Part shown: positions 7,403 to 15,168 of the stretch, piece by piece
Layout: the number at the start of each line of letters is the position of its first letter
How positions within the stretch are numbered: position 1 is the first letter of the stretch
Notes under the pieces: generated by a model
What the model was told of the DNA's origin: nothing
Database searches by the model: none
Seen by the model: the letters and a program-made list of their open reading frames with translations, nothing else
Made by a program: the position numbers and the translations under genes
Assembly (NCBI GenBank): GCA_002293455.1
Contig: DBDH01000021.1
Span: 1-33,757, forward strand
Direction of reading: 5' to 3'
Source of the DNA: Treponema sp. UBA937
GTDB lineage: Bacteria; Spirochaetota; Spirochaetia; Treponematales; Breznakiellaceae
Length of the DNA: 33,757 nt

Positions 7403-7642
7403 ATGAGTTCACTGATTATCGGAATACTTTTTTTGGCGGCGGCGGTTTTTGCGATACTGCCTGCCGGTCTTGGCTGGTGGCCGAATGTGGTCCAGTTTCT
7501 CCGGGGTTTTCTGCCGGTAGTTGCGGTGATCATCGGGCTGGTTGTCGTCTTTGTGGGATGTGCCGATATAAAAGACAGGATGGCCGCAAAAAAAGAAAAG
7601 CTGCATGATAAGCGGAAAAAGGCTGATCCGGAGAAAGAATGA
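7403..7642 (+). CDS. small membrane protein, two predicted membrane segments (unknown)
   Basis: A 79-aa protein with hydrophobic segments at about residues 3-24 and 33-53 and a strongly charged C-terminal tail (KDRMAAKKEKLHDKRKKADPEKE). GGAGGG at 7393-7398 serves the ATG at 7403; an out-of-frame ATG at 7399 is a shadow. The stop overlaps the start of the YjbQ-family gene by 4 bases, so the two are translationally coupled. No family recognised. Confidence 0.65.
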   Translation: MSSLIIGILFLAAAVFAILPAGLGWWPNVVQFLRGFLPVVAVIIGLVVVFVGCADIKDRMAAKKEKLHDKRKKADPEKE

Positions 7643-8055
7643 AATCGTTTACTAAAGAACTATGGTTTAACACCGGAAAGAAAAGAGCGTTTATCAACAT
7701 AACACCGGAAGTTGAAAAGCTGCTTGCCGAATCCGGCATACAGGAAGGGCTTTGTCTCGTAAATGCTATGCATATTACATCAAGTATTTTTATAAATGAT
7801 GATGAACACGGACTGCATCACGATTTTGACGTTTGGCTTGAAAAACTTGCGCCGCACGAACCTGTCAATTTCTATCGTCATAACATTGGCGAAGATAACG
7901 CCGATGCCCACATGAAGCGTCAGATCATGGGGCGGGAAGTGACGGCGGCTGTTACCTGCGGGCGGCTGCATTTTGGTCCCTGGGAACAAATTTTTTACGG
8001 TGAATTCGACGGAATGCGCCGCAAGAGAGTACTCGTAAAAATCATCGGCGAATAA
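7639..8055 (+). CDS. YjbQ/UPF0047 family protein (secondary thiamine-phosphate synthase-like)
   Basis: The 138-aa protein shows the UPF0047 landmarks: an AMHITSSIFIND stretch replacing the common HTTAGLxINE, HDFDVWLEKLAP, the hallmark GEDNADAHMKRQIMG, and the end block GRLHFGPWEQIFYGEFDGMRRKRVLVKIIGE. E. coli YjbQ has been shown to complement thiamine-phosphate synthase weakly, but the physiological role of the family is unsettled. GGAG at 7630-7633 precedes the ATG. Length is normal. It is the last gene before the tetritol-type operon, and no terminator is seen after it. Confidence 0.9.
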   Translation: MKSFTKELWFNTGKKRAFINITPEVEKLLAESGIQEGLCLVNAMHITSSIFINDDEHGLHHDFDVWLEKLAPHEPVNFYRHNIGEDNADAHMKRQIMGREVTAAVTCGRLHFGPWEQIFYGEFDGMRRKRVLVKIIGE

Positions 8056-8131
8056 TGCTTCGCTTTTGAATCCGGCTCAATTATCCCATCATACTTTCAC
8101 AATCGGAAACAACCGCCGCGGATTATTTTTA

Positions 8132-8161
8132 TTGACGGACCGATGTTTGTGATCTTATAAT
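8132..8161 (+). promoter_or_regulatory. sigma-70 promoter of the SDR–MDR–DhaK–DhaL–RpiB operon
   Basis: -35 TTGACG (8132-8137), 18-bp spacer, perfect -10 TATAAT (8156-8161). The start would fall near 8168, giving a leader of about 84 nt. The leader holds direct repeats TGATGTAA at 8170-8177 and 8227-8234 and a 6-bp hairpin (8217-8222 with 8234-8239) just before the ribosome binding site, possible regulatory sites. Confidence 0.75.
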
Positions 8162-8251
8162 AAAATTCTTGATGTAAACAACCATGATGAAAACTGATAT
8201 CAAATAATGAAGATGAACCGCTTTCGTGATGTAAGCGGTGCGGGAGGTTTT

Positions 8252-9019
8252 ATGATTTCTTATAACGGCGTTGACGCGGACTTTTCCCTTGAGGGAAAAA
8301 CGGCAATTATCACCGGCGGAGCCGCGGGCATTGGGTATGCGACCGCGGAATTTTTTGCGAAGAAGGGCGTCAATCTTGTCCTTGCAGATTTGAACCCAAA
8401 CGCGGACGCGGCCGCAAAAAAGCTTGGTCCAAAAAACATCGGCGTTTGCGGAGACGTATGCGATGCCGCTTACAGAAAAAGTGTTATTGATGCCGGAATT
8501 GCGGCTTTCGGCAAAATTGACATACTGGTAAACAGCGCGGGAATCGCGGCTCTCGAAAAAGCCGAAGCCATAAGCGAAGATTTCTGGAACAGAACGATAA
8601 ACATAAATCTAACCGCGAGCTTTATGATGGCGCAGGTTTTCGGCGCGTATCTTATTGAACATAACATGCCGGGTTCCATTGTGAACATCGCTTCCCAGGC
8701 CGGCGTAATCGCCCTCGACAAGCATGTTGCTTACTGCGCCAGCAAAGGCGGTGTTATTTCCATGACACAGGTGCTGGCTCTTGAATGGGGAAAGTACGGC
8801 ATCAGGGTAAATTGCGTTTCTCCCACAGTGGTTCTGACAGAACTCGGCCATAAGGCTTGGGACGGTCCCGTAGGCGATGCGTTCAAAAAAGAAATCCCCG
8901 CGGAACGTTTTGCGGAACCGGATGAAATCGCGGCTATTATCGCGTTCCTTTGCAGTAAAAATGCCGCGATGATCACGGGACATAATTTGCTGATTGACGG
9001 CGGGTATACGATTAAATAG
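8252..9019 (+). CDS. short-chain dehydrogenase/reductase, candidate tetritol (D-threitol-type) dehydrogenase
   Basis: A 255-aa classical SDR: cofactor motif TGGAAGIG at residues 21-28, Asp46 after the second strand (favouring NAD over NADP), NSAG at 94-97, and catalytic Ser148, Tyr161 and Lys165 (YCASK). GGGAGG at 8242-8247 selects the ATG at 8252 over an upstream in-frame ATG at 8207. It is the first gene of an operon encoding a second, zinc-type polyol dehydrogenase, both parts of a dihydroxyacetone-kinase-like enzyme and an RpiB-like isomerase. In mycobacteria a D-threitol dehydrogenase of this superfamily works in such a set (from memory), so oxidation of a four-carbon polyol to erythrulose is likely; sequence alone cannot fix the substrate. 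Confidence 0.85.
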   Translation: MISYNGVDADFSLEGKTAIITGGAAGIGYATAEFFAKKGVNLVLADLNPNADAAAKKLGPKNIGVCGDVCDAAYRKSVIDAGIAAFGKIDILVNSAGIAALEKAEAISEDFWNRTININLTASFMMAQVFGAYLIEHNMPGSIVNIASQAGVIALDKHVAYCASKGGVISMTQVLALEWGKYGIRVNCVSPTVVLTELGHKAWDGPVGDAFKKEIPAERFAEPDEIAAIIAFLCSKNAAMITGHNLLIDGGYTIK

Positions 9020-9028
9020 GAGACCGGT

Positions 9029-10105
9029 ATGAGTAATTATCCCAAAACGATGAAGGCGCTTGTAGCTTACAGCCCAACTGATTACCGGTTCGAGGCGGCT
9101 TATCCAAGCCCGGAATGCGGCGACGACGATATTATCATCAAGACGGAAGGCTGCGGAATCTGTGCCGGAGATTTAAAGTGCCGGCACGGCGCGGCGATGT
9201 TCTGGGGCGATGATGTTCAGCCGGGTTGGGTTAAGCCGCCTTTTATCCCCGGGCATGAATTCCTTGGCATTATTGTTGAAACGGGAAAGAATGTTACGAA
9301 TTTCGCGGCCGGCGACCGTGTTACGGCGGATCAGATTGTGCCGTGCGGCGAATGCCGTTTTTGTAAATCGGGGCGGTATTGGATGTGCGAGCCCCACCAG
9401 ATGCACGGGTTCCAATCCGCGTATAACGGCGGCATGGCGGAATATGTCCGTTACTCCAAAAACGCGGTTGTACACAAGGTTCCCAAGGACATGCCTCTTG
9501 AAAGCGCGCTTCTTATCGAACCTTACGGCTGTTCAAAACACGCGGTTGACCGCGCGAATATTCAGTGCGAGGATGTTGTGGTTGTTTCCGGGGCGGGAAC
9601 GCTCGGTCTCGGCATGATAACCTATGCCGCGCTTAAAAACGCTAAAGCCCTCATTTCCCTTGATATGGATGATAAGCGGCTTGCGTTTGCGAAAGAGTTC
9701 GGCGCGACCCATGTTTTTAATCCTTCCAAAACAGATATCGAAAAAGAGATTATGAATATGACGGACGGATACGGCTGCGATATTTATATTGAAGCGACCG
9801 GCAATCCCGCAAGCGTTATTCAGGGTCTCAAGGTCATCCGCAAACTCGGTACGTTTGTTGAGTTCAGCGTGTTCAGCGCGCCTACAAATGTTGACTGGTC
9901 AATCATCGGCGACCGCAAGGAACTTGATGTCCTCGGCGCCCACTTAAGCCCCTATTGTTTCCCTTTTGTCATCGACGGGATTGCTTCCGGCAAGCTCAAG
10001 ACTAAAGGCGTGATCAATACTACGTTTAAACTTGAAGAATGGGAAAAAGCGTTTGACTATGCGGCCGGAAAACACGGCGATCTTAAAATAGCTCTTATAC
10101 CATAA
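9029..10105 (+). CDS. zinc-dependent medium-chain dehydrogenase, erythritol/L-threitol dehydrogenase-like
   Basis: A 358-aa zinc MDR. Catalytic zinc ligands are Cys45 (CGICAGD) and His76-Glu77 (PGHEF); the structural zinc Cys set is at 106, 109, 112 and 120; the Rossmann motif GAGTLGLG is at 188-195 with Asp212 for NAD. Segments such as DLKCRHGAAMFWG, IVPCGECRFCKSG and VDWSIIGDRKELDVLGAHLSPYC closely recall the mycobacterial erythritol/L-threitol dehydrogenase, rather than sorbitol or threonine dehydrogenases. That enzyme yields L-erythrulose. AGGAG sits 7 nt before the ATG, 9 bases after the SDR stop. Recall of the homologue is from memory; the reaction is inferred. Confidence 0.85.
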   Translation: MSNYPKTMKALVAYSPTDYRFEAAYPSPECGDDDIIIKTEGCGICAGDLKCRHGAAMFWGDDVQPGWVKPPFIPGHEFLGIIVETGKNVTNFAAGDRVTADQIVPCGECRFCKSGRYWMCEPHQMHGFQSAYNGGMAEYVRYSKNAVVHKVPKDMPLESALLIEPYGCSKHAVDRANIQCEDVVVVSGAGTLGLGMITYAALKNAKALISLDMDDKRLAFAKEFGATHVFNPSKTDIEKEIMNMTDGYGCDIYIEATGNPASVIQGLKVIRKLGTFVEFSVFSAPTNVDWSIIGDRKELDVLGAHLSPYCFPFVIDGIASGKLKTKGVINTTFKLEEWEKAFDYAAGKHGDLKIALIP

Positions 10106-10119
10106 ATAAGGAGAACATT

Positions 10120-11115
10120 ATGCAGCGTATATTAAATAATCCTGATGTCATTGTTGACGAAATGTTAAAGGGATTTGTCAAAGTTCACAGTGATATTGTC
10201 AGTGTGACAAATAATCCAAGGGTAATTAAATCCAGGGATATTCCCGCCGGAAAGGTTGGAATAACTACAGGAGGCGGGAGCGGTCATGAACCCGCCTTCC
10301 TTGGGTATATCGGCGAAAATCTCTGTGACGCGGTTGCTGTCGGCGAGATTTGTACTTCTCCATCGGCGGCCGCCTTTCTCGACGCGTTCAGGGCCTGTAA
10401 TCAGGGCAAGGGCGTTGCCTGTCTTTACGGGAATTTCTCCGGTGATAACATGAACGTCAAAATGGCGGCAAAGATGGCGGCAAAAGAAGGCATAGAAGTT
10501 AAAACCGTTATCGCCAATGATGACGCGGCTTCGGCGCCTAAAGATCAGCGGGAAAAACGCCGCGGTCACGCCGGTGAAATCCTTATGTGGAAGGCCGGCG
10601 GCGCGAAAGCGGCAGCAGGCGGAAGCCTCGACGAAGTGATTGCCGCTGCCCAAAAAGCTGTCGATAACACGAGGAGCGTGGGCATCGGACTTACTCCGTG
10701 TACGCTTCCTGCCGTGGGACACCCAAATTTTGAGATCAAGGACGGAACCATGGAGGTCGGAATCGGCCACCACGGCGAGCCTGGGATTGAAGTCTGCTCT
10801 CTTGAAACCGCGGCGAAAATGGCGGAACGCATGGTAAATGTCGTTTTGCCCGATTATCCGTTTGTTTCCGGCGACGAAGTAGTAATGCTTGTGTCGGGCC
10901 TCGGCGCAACGCCGATAATGGAAGTTTATGTTCTGTACGACGAAATCGAGAAAATCATCACCGCCAAAGGAATTAAAATACACCGCGGCTATGCCGGAAA
11001 TTTTTTTACTTCTCTGGAAATGATGGGCGCGACTCTGACGGTTATGAAACTTGATGATGAACTTAAAGAACTCGTCGATATGCCGTGTTACAGTGTCGGC
11101 CTCAAACAAAAGTAA
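10120..11115 (+). CDS. dhaK: dihydroxyacetone kinase-type subunit DhaK, probable erythrulose kinase substrate subunit
   Basis: A 331-aa DhaK domain protein that binds its ketose covalently through a histidine. Visible blocks are GGGSGHEPAFLGYIG (residues 50-65), GNFSGDNMNVKMA, ANDDAASAP, RRGHAGEIL, and GIGHHGEPG, in which His218 matches the E. coli hemiaminal-forming histidine. AAGGAG precedes the ATG, 14 bases after the dehydrogenase. The nucleotide-binding DhaL is encoded next. No DhaM phosphotransfer gene is present, so the pair may use ATP directly like the fused kinases. Because the operon has two polyol dehydrogenases and a sugar-phosphate isomerase, the substrate is more likely erythrulose than dihydroxyacetone. 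Confidence 0.92.
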   Translation: MQRILNNPDVIVDEMLKGFVKVHSDIVSVTNNPRVIKSRDIPAGKVGITTGGGSGHEPAFLGYIGENLCDAVAVGEICTSPSAAAFLDAFRACNQGKGVACLYGNFSGDNMNVKMAAKMAAKEGIEVKTVIANDDAASAPKDQREKRRGHAGEILMWKAGGAKAAAGGSLDEVIAAAQKAVDNTRSVGIGLTPCTLPAVGHPNFEIKDGTMEVGIGHHGEPGIEVCSLETAAKMAERMVNVVLPDYPFVSGDEVVMLVSGLGATPIMEVYVLYDEIEKIITAKGIKIHRGYAGNFFTSLEMMGATLTVMKLDDELKELVDMPCYSVGLKQK

Positions 11116-11126
11116 GGAGATATGAT

Positions 11127-11771
11127 TTGGACAGCATGAAAAATATCGCCGGAAAACCGGTTCTCCTGAAAATGGTTGCCGCGATTCAGCAAAATAAGGA
11201 TTATTTGAGCGAAGTTGACGGGCTTATAGGCGACGGTGATCACGGCGCAAACATGAACAAAGGTTTTACCATGTTCAGCGCGGAAATCCAGGAAAAGGAC
11301 ATCAGTTTTACGGACGGTCTTAACGATTTAGGAAACTTGCTTTTCACGCAAATCGGCGGATCTATGGGACCGATTTACGGAACAACATTTATGAGCATGG
11401 CGGAAGCCGGAGAGAGTTTTGAGGAAATCAATCTTGCCGATTTTGCGCTTATGCTGGACGCGGGACTAAGCGCTCTCAAGGATGTGGTCGAGGCCCGGAT
11501 TGGGGATAAAACATTGATCGATACGCTTGAGCCCGCCAATAACGCTGTTCAGGAAGCGGCCAAGAGCGGAAAGAGTTTTTCAGACGCTTTGAAAGATATG
11601 AAAACGGCTGCCGAAGCCGGCCGCGATTCAACGAAAGATCTTGCCGCGAAGTTCGGCCGCTCAAGCCGGCTCGGCGAGCGTTCCCGCGGCGTCTTAGACG
11701 CGGGCGCGGTTTCATGCTGTTTGATTCTCTGCGCGATTGCCGACGGCATACTTGAACAAATAGAGGCGTGA
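11127..11771 (+). CDS. dhaL: dihydroxyacetone kinase-type subunit DhaL (nucleotide-binding)
   Basis: A TTG start at 11127 lies 7 nt after AAGGAGA (11114-11120) and gives 214 aa, matching DhaL length (~210); an in-frame ATG inside dhaK at 11085 would be an unlikely extension, and the ATG at 11136 is too far from the ribosome binding site. The magnesium/nucleotide Asp triad is in GLIGDGDHG (Asp31, Asp36, Asp38), followed by GGSMGPIYGT, IGDKTLIDTLEPA and SSRLGERSRGVLDAGA. It transfers phosphate to the ketose held by DhaK. It begins 11 bases after dhaK and ends 1 base before the isomerase gene. Whether the donor is ATP or a phosphotransfer protein cannot be read from the sequence. Confidence 0.9.
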   Translation: MDSMKNIAGKPVLLKMVAAIQQNKDYLSEVDGLIGDGDHGANMNKGFTMFSAEIQEKDISFTDGLNDLGNLLFTQIGGSMGPIYGTTFMSMAEAGESFEEINLADFALMLDAGLSALKDVVEARIGDKTLIDTLEPANNAVQEAAKSGKSFSDALKDMKTAAEAGRDSTKDLAAKFGRSSRLGERSRGVLDAGAVSCCLILCAIADGILEQIEA

Positions 11772-11772
11772 T

Positions 11773-12231
11773 ATGCGGACAATAGTTATCGGCTGCGACA
11801 ACGCGGCGGTCCCGATGAAAGTCATGCTGATAAAATTCCTTGAATCAAAAGGTATTAACGTTGAAAATGTCGGCTGTGACAGCGCGGATGATCCGGTGAA
11901 CTATCCCTCCATCGCGAAGCGCGCGTGTGAAAGCATCATCGCAAGCGGATACACTAAGCGCGGAATTTTGGTCTGCGGAACCGGAATCGGCATGTGCATG
12001 AGCGCGAACAAATTCAAAGGCATACGCGCGGCGGTGTGCCACGATAATTTTTCCGCCGAACGTTCTGTTTTAAGCAACAACGCAAATGTTCTTTGCATGG
12101 GTGAAAGGGTAATCGGTCATGAGCTTGCGAAAAAAATTGCAGGTGAATGGATAACGCTTGAATTCAAAGACGGCCCTTCGACGCCAAAGGTGGAGGAGAT
12201 TATTTCCATCGAAACTGAAAATATGAAGTAA
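11773..12231 (+). CDS. RpiB/LacAB-family sugar-phosphate isomerase, candidate erythrulose 4-phosphate isomerase
   Basis: The 152-aa protein keeps the family fold and the catalytic Cys68 in CGTGIGM, plus NKFKGIRAAV, NANVL and VIGHELAKKI. Two features differ from ribose 5-phosphate isomerase B: the usual D-H pair after the first strand is D9-N10, and the histidine used for ring opening (His99 in E. coli, in HND) is replaced by Ser101 in VLSNNANVL. Tetrose 4-phosphates cannot form a furanose ring, so loss of a ring-opening residue fits D-erythrulose 4-phosphate to D-erythrose 4-phosphate isomerisation. The gene starts 1 base after dhaL with GAGG upstream. General pentose or hexose activity cannot be excluded. 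Confidence 0.85.
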   Translation: MRTIVIGCDNAAVPMKVMLIKFLESKGINVENVGCDSADDPVNYPSIAKRACESIIASGYTKRGILVCGTGIGMCMSANKFKGIRAAVCHDNFSAERSVLSNNANVLCMGERVIGHELAKKIAGEWITLEFKDGPSTPKVEEIISIETENMK

Positions 12232-12241
12232 GGCGCAGCTG

Positions 12242-12269
12242 CCGGCAGTCTAATTGGCTGCCGGTTTTT
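12242..12269 (+). terminator. rho-independent terminator of the tetritol-type operon
   Basis: CCGGCAG (12242-12248) pairs with CTGCCGG (12258-12264) with a 9-nt loop, followed by TTTTT (12265-12269). It lies 10 bases after the isomerase stop and before the convergent carrier gene. Confidence 0.85.
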
Positions 12270-12283
12270 GTCTGCGCTTGCCG

Positions 12284-13765
12284 CTAAAACGGTCCAAATC
12301 TGATGAGCGCCGCGGCCGCGAGAAATGCCGAAGTTATCCCAAAAATAATCAGCTGAAGTTTCCAGGTCCAGCGCATCCACTTGGTGTATCCGACAACGGT
12401 AAACGACAACGCGATAAGCAGAAGCGCGTTCGTCGGGAAAATCATATTTGAAAAACCGTCGCCAAAATCAAAAGCAAGCACGGCAGTCTGTCTTGTAATG
12501 CCCACGAGGTCCGCGAGAGGCGTGAGGATAGGCATCATAAGAAACGCTTTCGCGCTTGCCGATCCGATAAAGAAATTCATGATGAGCGTTGTCGCGTAAA
12601 TGAGGAAGGCGGCCGCAAGGGGCGGCTGCAGGCGGATAATTTCAGACGCCATGAACAGAATGGTATCCATAATTTTGCCTTCCGTGATAATATGTTTCAC
12701 ACTATAGGACATAAGAACGAGGACAACACCGGGAAGAATGTTAAGGCTTCCCCGCAAAAAGCTCAGAGCGGTTCCTTTGGCTCCCATCTTTGCGAAAAGT
12801 CCGCCGCCGATTCCGCCGACTAAAAAAAGAAGCGTCATCACCGGGAAGGCTAAATCGGAAAGGCCGGGGAGGCGGGCGGTGCTTATTACAATCAGCATCG
12901 CGATTCCAACGCAGGAAACAAACCAGATAAGCGCTTTTTTGTAAGAAGCGTTTTCGCTGTTATCAGCATCGTTCTCTATGTGCTGATCCGCTTTCATGCG
13001 GGCGCGGAGGATTTCATCTTCCTTAAAGCAAAGCGACGACGCGGGATTCGCTTCAACTTTTTTCGCGTGCCGTGTAACAAAAAATGTTACAAGAAAGTAA
13101 ACCGTAACAAAAAACACAATCCGGAACAGCGCTCCTGAAAAAAGAGGCAGGTCCGCGATTTTTTGCGCAACCGCTATCGTAAAAGGATTCGTCACGGATG
13201 AAGCAAATCCAAAAGCCAGGGGAAGGAGGCTTATTCCCAATCCTGTCAGCGAATCCCAGCCGAGGGAAATCGCAATCGGAATAATGAAGATGATCATAGG
13301 AACCATGCCTTCGTAAATTCCGATAAAGCTCGTGCAGACCATGAAAAATAAAATCATCAAGGCGATGAGCATGTATTTCTTTTTTTCAAAACGGCGGACA
13401 AGAAGATGAACCAGATTTTTCATCACGCCGGCTTGTTCCAAAATCGAGATGGAACCGCCTACCGCCATGATGAAAACAACCAGCACGATGACCGTCACAT
13501 TTCCCGGCGCGAAAAGAATTTCGATGGGAGCGGTAAACCAGCGCCACACGGGATAATCGGGCTTTGCCGTCTCGCGGTAGCTGCCGTCAATAACCATCGT
13601 TCTTCCATCTTCAACAATCCTGTCGTATTCTCCGGGAGTCATGACTAATGTAAGAACGCCGGAAACAATCATCAATAACAAAATGATGACGACTGATAAA
13701 AGGAAAGCCTTCTTCCCTATTTTTATTTTTGATCCGCCTGTCTGCGCCGGAGTTGAAGTTTCCAT
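12284..13765 (-). CDS. YfcC-family membrane carrier (DcuC-like superfamily)
   Basis: The 493-aa protein has about 12 predicted membrane segments and the family's N-terminal layout: a first helix, then a periplasmic TPGEYDR...VDGSYR block, and GVMKNLVHLLVRRFEKKKYMLIALMI. Later blocks IYEGMVPMIIFIIPIAISLGWDSLTGLGIS and ASSVTNPFTIAVAQ are typical. YfcC-type proteins are predicted carriers for amino acids, peptides or dicarboxylates; the substrate is not known. Its ATG shares one base with the stop of the upstream peptidase gene (TAATG) and has ATAGGAGC before it, so both are cotranscribed. Uptake of peptide-derived amino acids is a reasonable role. Confidence 0.88.
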   Translation of the reverse strand: METSTPAQTGGSKIKIGKKAFLLSVVIILLLMIVSGVLTLVMTPGEYDRIVEDGRTMVIDGSYRETAKPDYPVWRWFTAPIEILFAPGNVTVIVLVVFIMAVGGSISILEQAGVMKNLVHLLVRRFEKKKYMLIALMILFFMVCTSFIGIYEGMVPMIIFIIPIAISLGWDSLTGLGISLLPLAFGFASSVTNPFTIAVAQKIADLPLFSGALFRIVFFVTVYFLVTFFVTRHAKKVEANPASSLCFKEDEILRARMKADQHIENDADNSENASYKKALIWFVSCVGIAMLIVISTARLPGLSDLAFPVMTLLFLVGGIGGGLFAKMGAKGTALSFLRGSLNILPGVVLVLMSYSVKHIITEGKIMDTILFMASEIIRLQPPLAAAFLIYATTLIMNFFIGSASAKAFLMMPILTPLADLVGITRQTAVLAFDFGDGFSNMIFPTNALLLIALSFTVVGYTKWMRWTWKLQLIIFGITSAFLAAAALIRFGPF

Positions 13766-15102
13766 TATAAAGCTCCTATGAGAATTGAATAAAAGGTAAA
13801 AGCATGATTAAGATTTTCGACAGAGATTCTTTCATCATGTCCGTGGACCAGCGCCAATTCTTCCGGCGTAAGCACCTGCGGACAGAACCGGAAAATGCCA
13901 TCGCTTATATCTTTGTAATGCCGCGAATCGGTTGTGGCAACCATGAGGAAAGGCAGCACCGGCACTCCGGGGAAGACTTTCTCGACAGCGTCTTTTACAA
14001 CGGCATAGCCCGGACCTTTTTCTTTCGCATGTTCCGGATTCGCCGGCACAGGATTCGTGGACAAGTTGCTTAAGCGAAGTTTTACCCGCTTATCGTTTAT
14101 CGTTTTACGGATGTATTCCATCGCGCTTTCAACGGTCCAGGGATCGAGCAGGCGAAGATTGAACACCGCCTTTACTTCCGAAGGCATAACGTTATCGGCC
14201 TTGCTTCCTTCAAGCTGCGTCATCGCAAGTGTTGTATGTAATAGCGACGCCATATTTGGATTCTTTTTCATCACCATGAAAAGCAAAGGGGAAAATAGTT
14301 TTGCGTGACGCAAAAAGAAACCGATGGGCCCGGAACTCAACGCTCCGATTTTTTTAAAGAAGGTTTCTACCGTCGGCGTTAACCTAAAAGGAAACGGCTT
14401 TTTTGATACGCGGATTAAAGCCTTTGCGAGAATTGCCGCGGCTTGTTCGGTCGGCGGCCGTGAAGCGTGTCCCGGAGCCTGGTCTACCGACAGCTCAACG
14501 CTCATGAAACCTTTTTCTTCAATGCTTAAGAGCGCGAGCGGTTTATCAATCCAGGAAATTTGGTTCAACATAACCATCGTTCCTTCATCAAAGACCCATG
14601 AAAAATGAATCGATCTTTCCTTGAACCATGCGGCCATTTCGACGGCGCCGTAAAGACCGGCCCGCTCTTCGTCTCCGCCGAAAGCAAAATACACATCGTG
14701 CTGCGGCACAAAACCCTTGGCCGCCGCGTCTTCCGCCGCTTCCATCAGACTGATGAGAATGCTTTTCATATCGATTGTTCCCCGGCCGTAAATATACGCG
14801 TCTTTTCTTTCCGCGTCATAAGGAGCGGCGGTCCACTTTTCTTCTTCCACAGGAACGACATCGTAATGAGCGGCAAACAAAACCGGCTTGCCGCCGTTAG
14901 AAGAACCCGGCCAGCGGAAAATCATTCCATAAGGGCTAAGAATCCAATGTTCGGCAATTCGGCTGAACACAGGATATTGTGAAAGAAGAAATTCCTGAAA
15001 ACGATTCAAAGGCTCCTCGGCATTCTTGTCGCCGGGATGAGCATCTTTAGGCCAGCTTGTATCAATTTGTACGGCTTTGCAAAAACGGTCAATCTTTTTC
15101 AT
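13765..15102 (-). CDS. M20-family metallopeptidase (carboxypeptidase S / Gly-X carboxypeptidase-like)
   Basis: A 445-aa dizinc amidohydrolase. Metal ligands and catalytic residues visible are His79 and Asp81 (AAHYDVVPV), Asp111 (GRGTIDMK), the Glu145-Glu146 pair (GGDEER), an Asp in WVFDEG and a late His in LVHGHDERI. The dimerisation lid domain occupies about residues 200-320. It probably cleaves small peptides or N-acyl amino acids in the cytoplasm; no signal peptide is seen. It leads a two-gene operon with the YfcC-type carrier. There is no Shine-Dalgarno; a near-consensus promoter ends 5 nt before the ATG, implying a leaderless message. Confidence 0.9.
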   Translation of the reverse strand: MKKIDRFCKAVQIDTSWPKDAHPGDKNAEEPLNRFQEFLLSQYPVFSRIAEHWILSPYGMIFRWPGSSNGGKPVLFAAHYDVVPVEEEKWTAAPYDAERKDAYIYGRGTIDMKSILISLMEAAEDAAAKGFVPQHDVYFAFGGDEERAGLYGAVEMAAWFKERSIHFSWVFDEGTMVMLNQISWIDKPLALLSIEEKGFMSVELSVDQAPGHASRPPTEQAAAILAKALIRVSKKPFPFRLTPTVETFFKKIGALSSGPIGFFLRHAKLFSPLLFMVMKKNPNMASLLHTTLAMTQLEGSKADNVMPSEVKAVFNLRLLDPWTVESAMEYIRKTINDKRVKLRLSNLSTNPVPANPEHAKEKGPGYAVVKDAVEKVFPGVPVLPFLMVATTDSRHYKDISDGIFRFCPQVLTPEELALVHGHDERISVENLNHAFTFYSILIGAL

Positions 15103-15107
15103 ATAAC

Positions 15108-15137
15108 ATTGTATAATATAAAAATGTCTCCTGTCAA
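15108..15137 (-). promoter_or_regulatory. promoter of M20 peptidase–carrier operon, leaderless layout
   Basis: Minus strand: perfect -35 TTGACA (15137-15132), 18-bp spacer, -10 TACAAT (15113-15108), then 5 nt to the ATG at 15102. Confidence 0.7.
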
Positions 15138-15168
15138 ACCGTGTAAACGAAACAGTTCAATCAAATTG

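Noticed and set aside
8207..8251. Earlier ATG for the SDR gene
   Set aside because: It lacks a ribosome binding site, while GGGAGG precedes the ATG at 8252, where the protein fits family length.
8056..8251. Riboswitch before the tetritol-type operon
   Set aside because: Only a 6-bp hairpin and short direct repeats are visible; nothing matches a known riboswitch core.
10165..11109. 314-aa minus-strand ORF opposite dhaK
   Set aside because: The plus strand encodes a full DhaK; the antisense product has low-complexity His/Arg/Phe composition typical of shadows.
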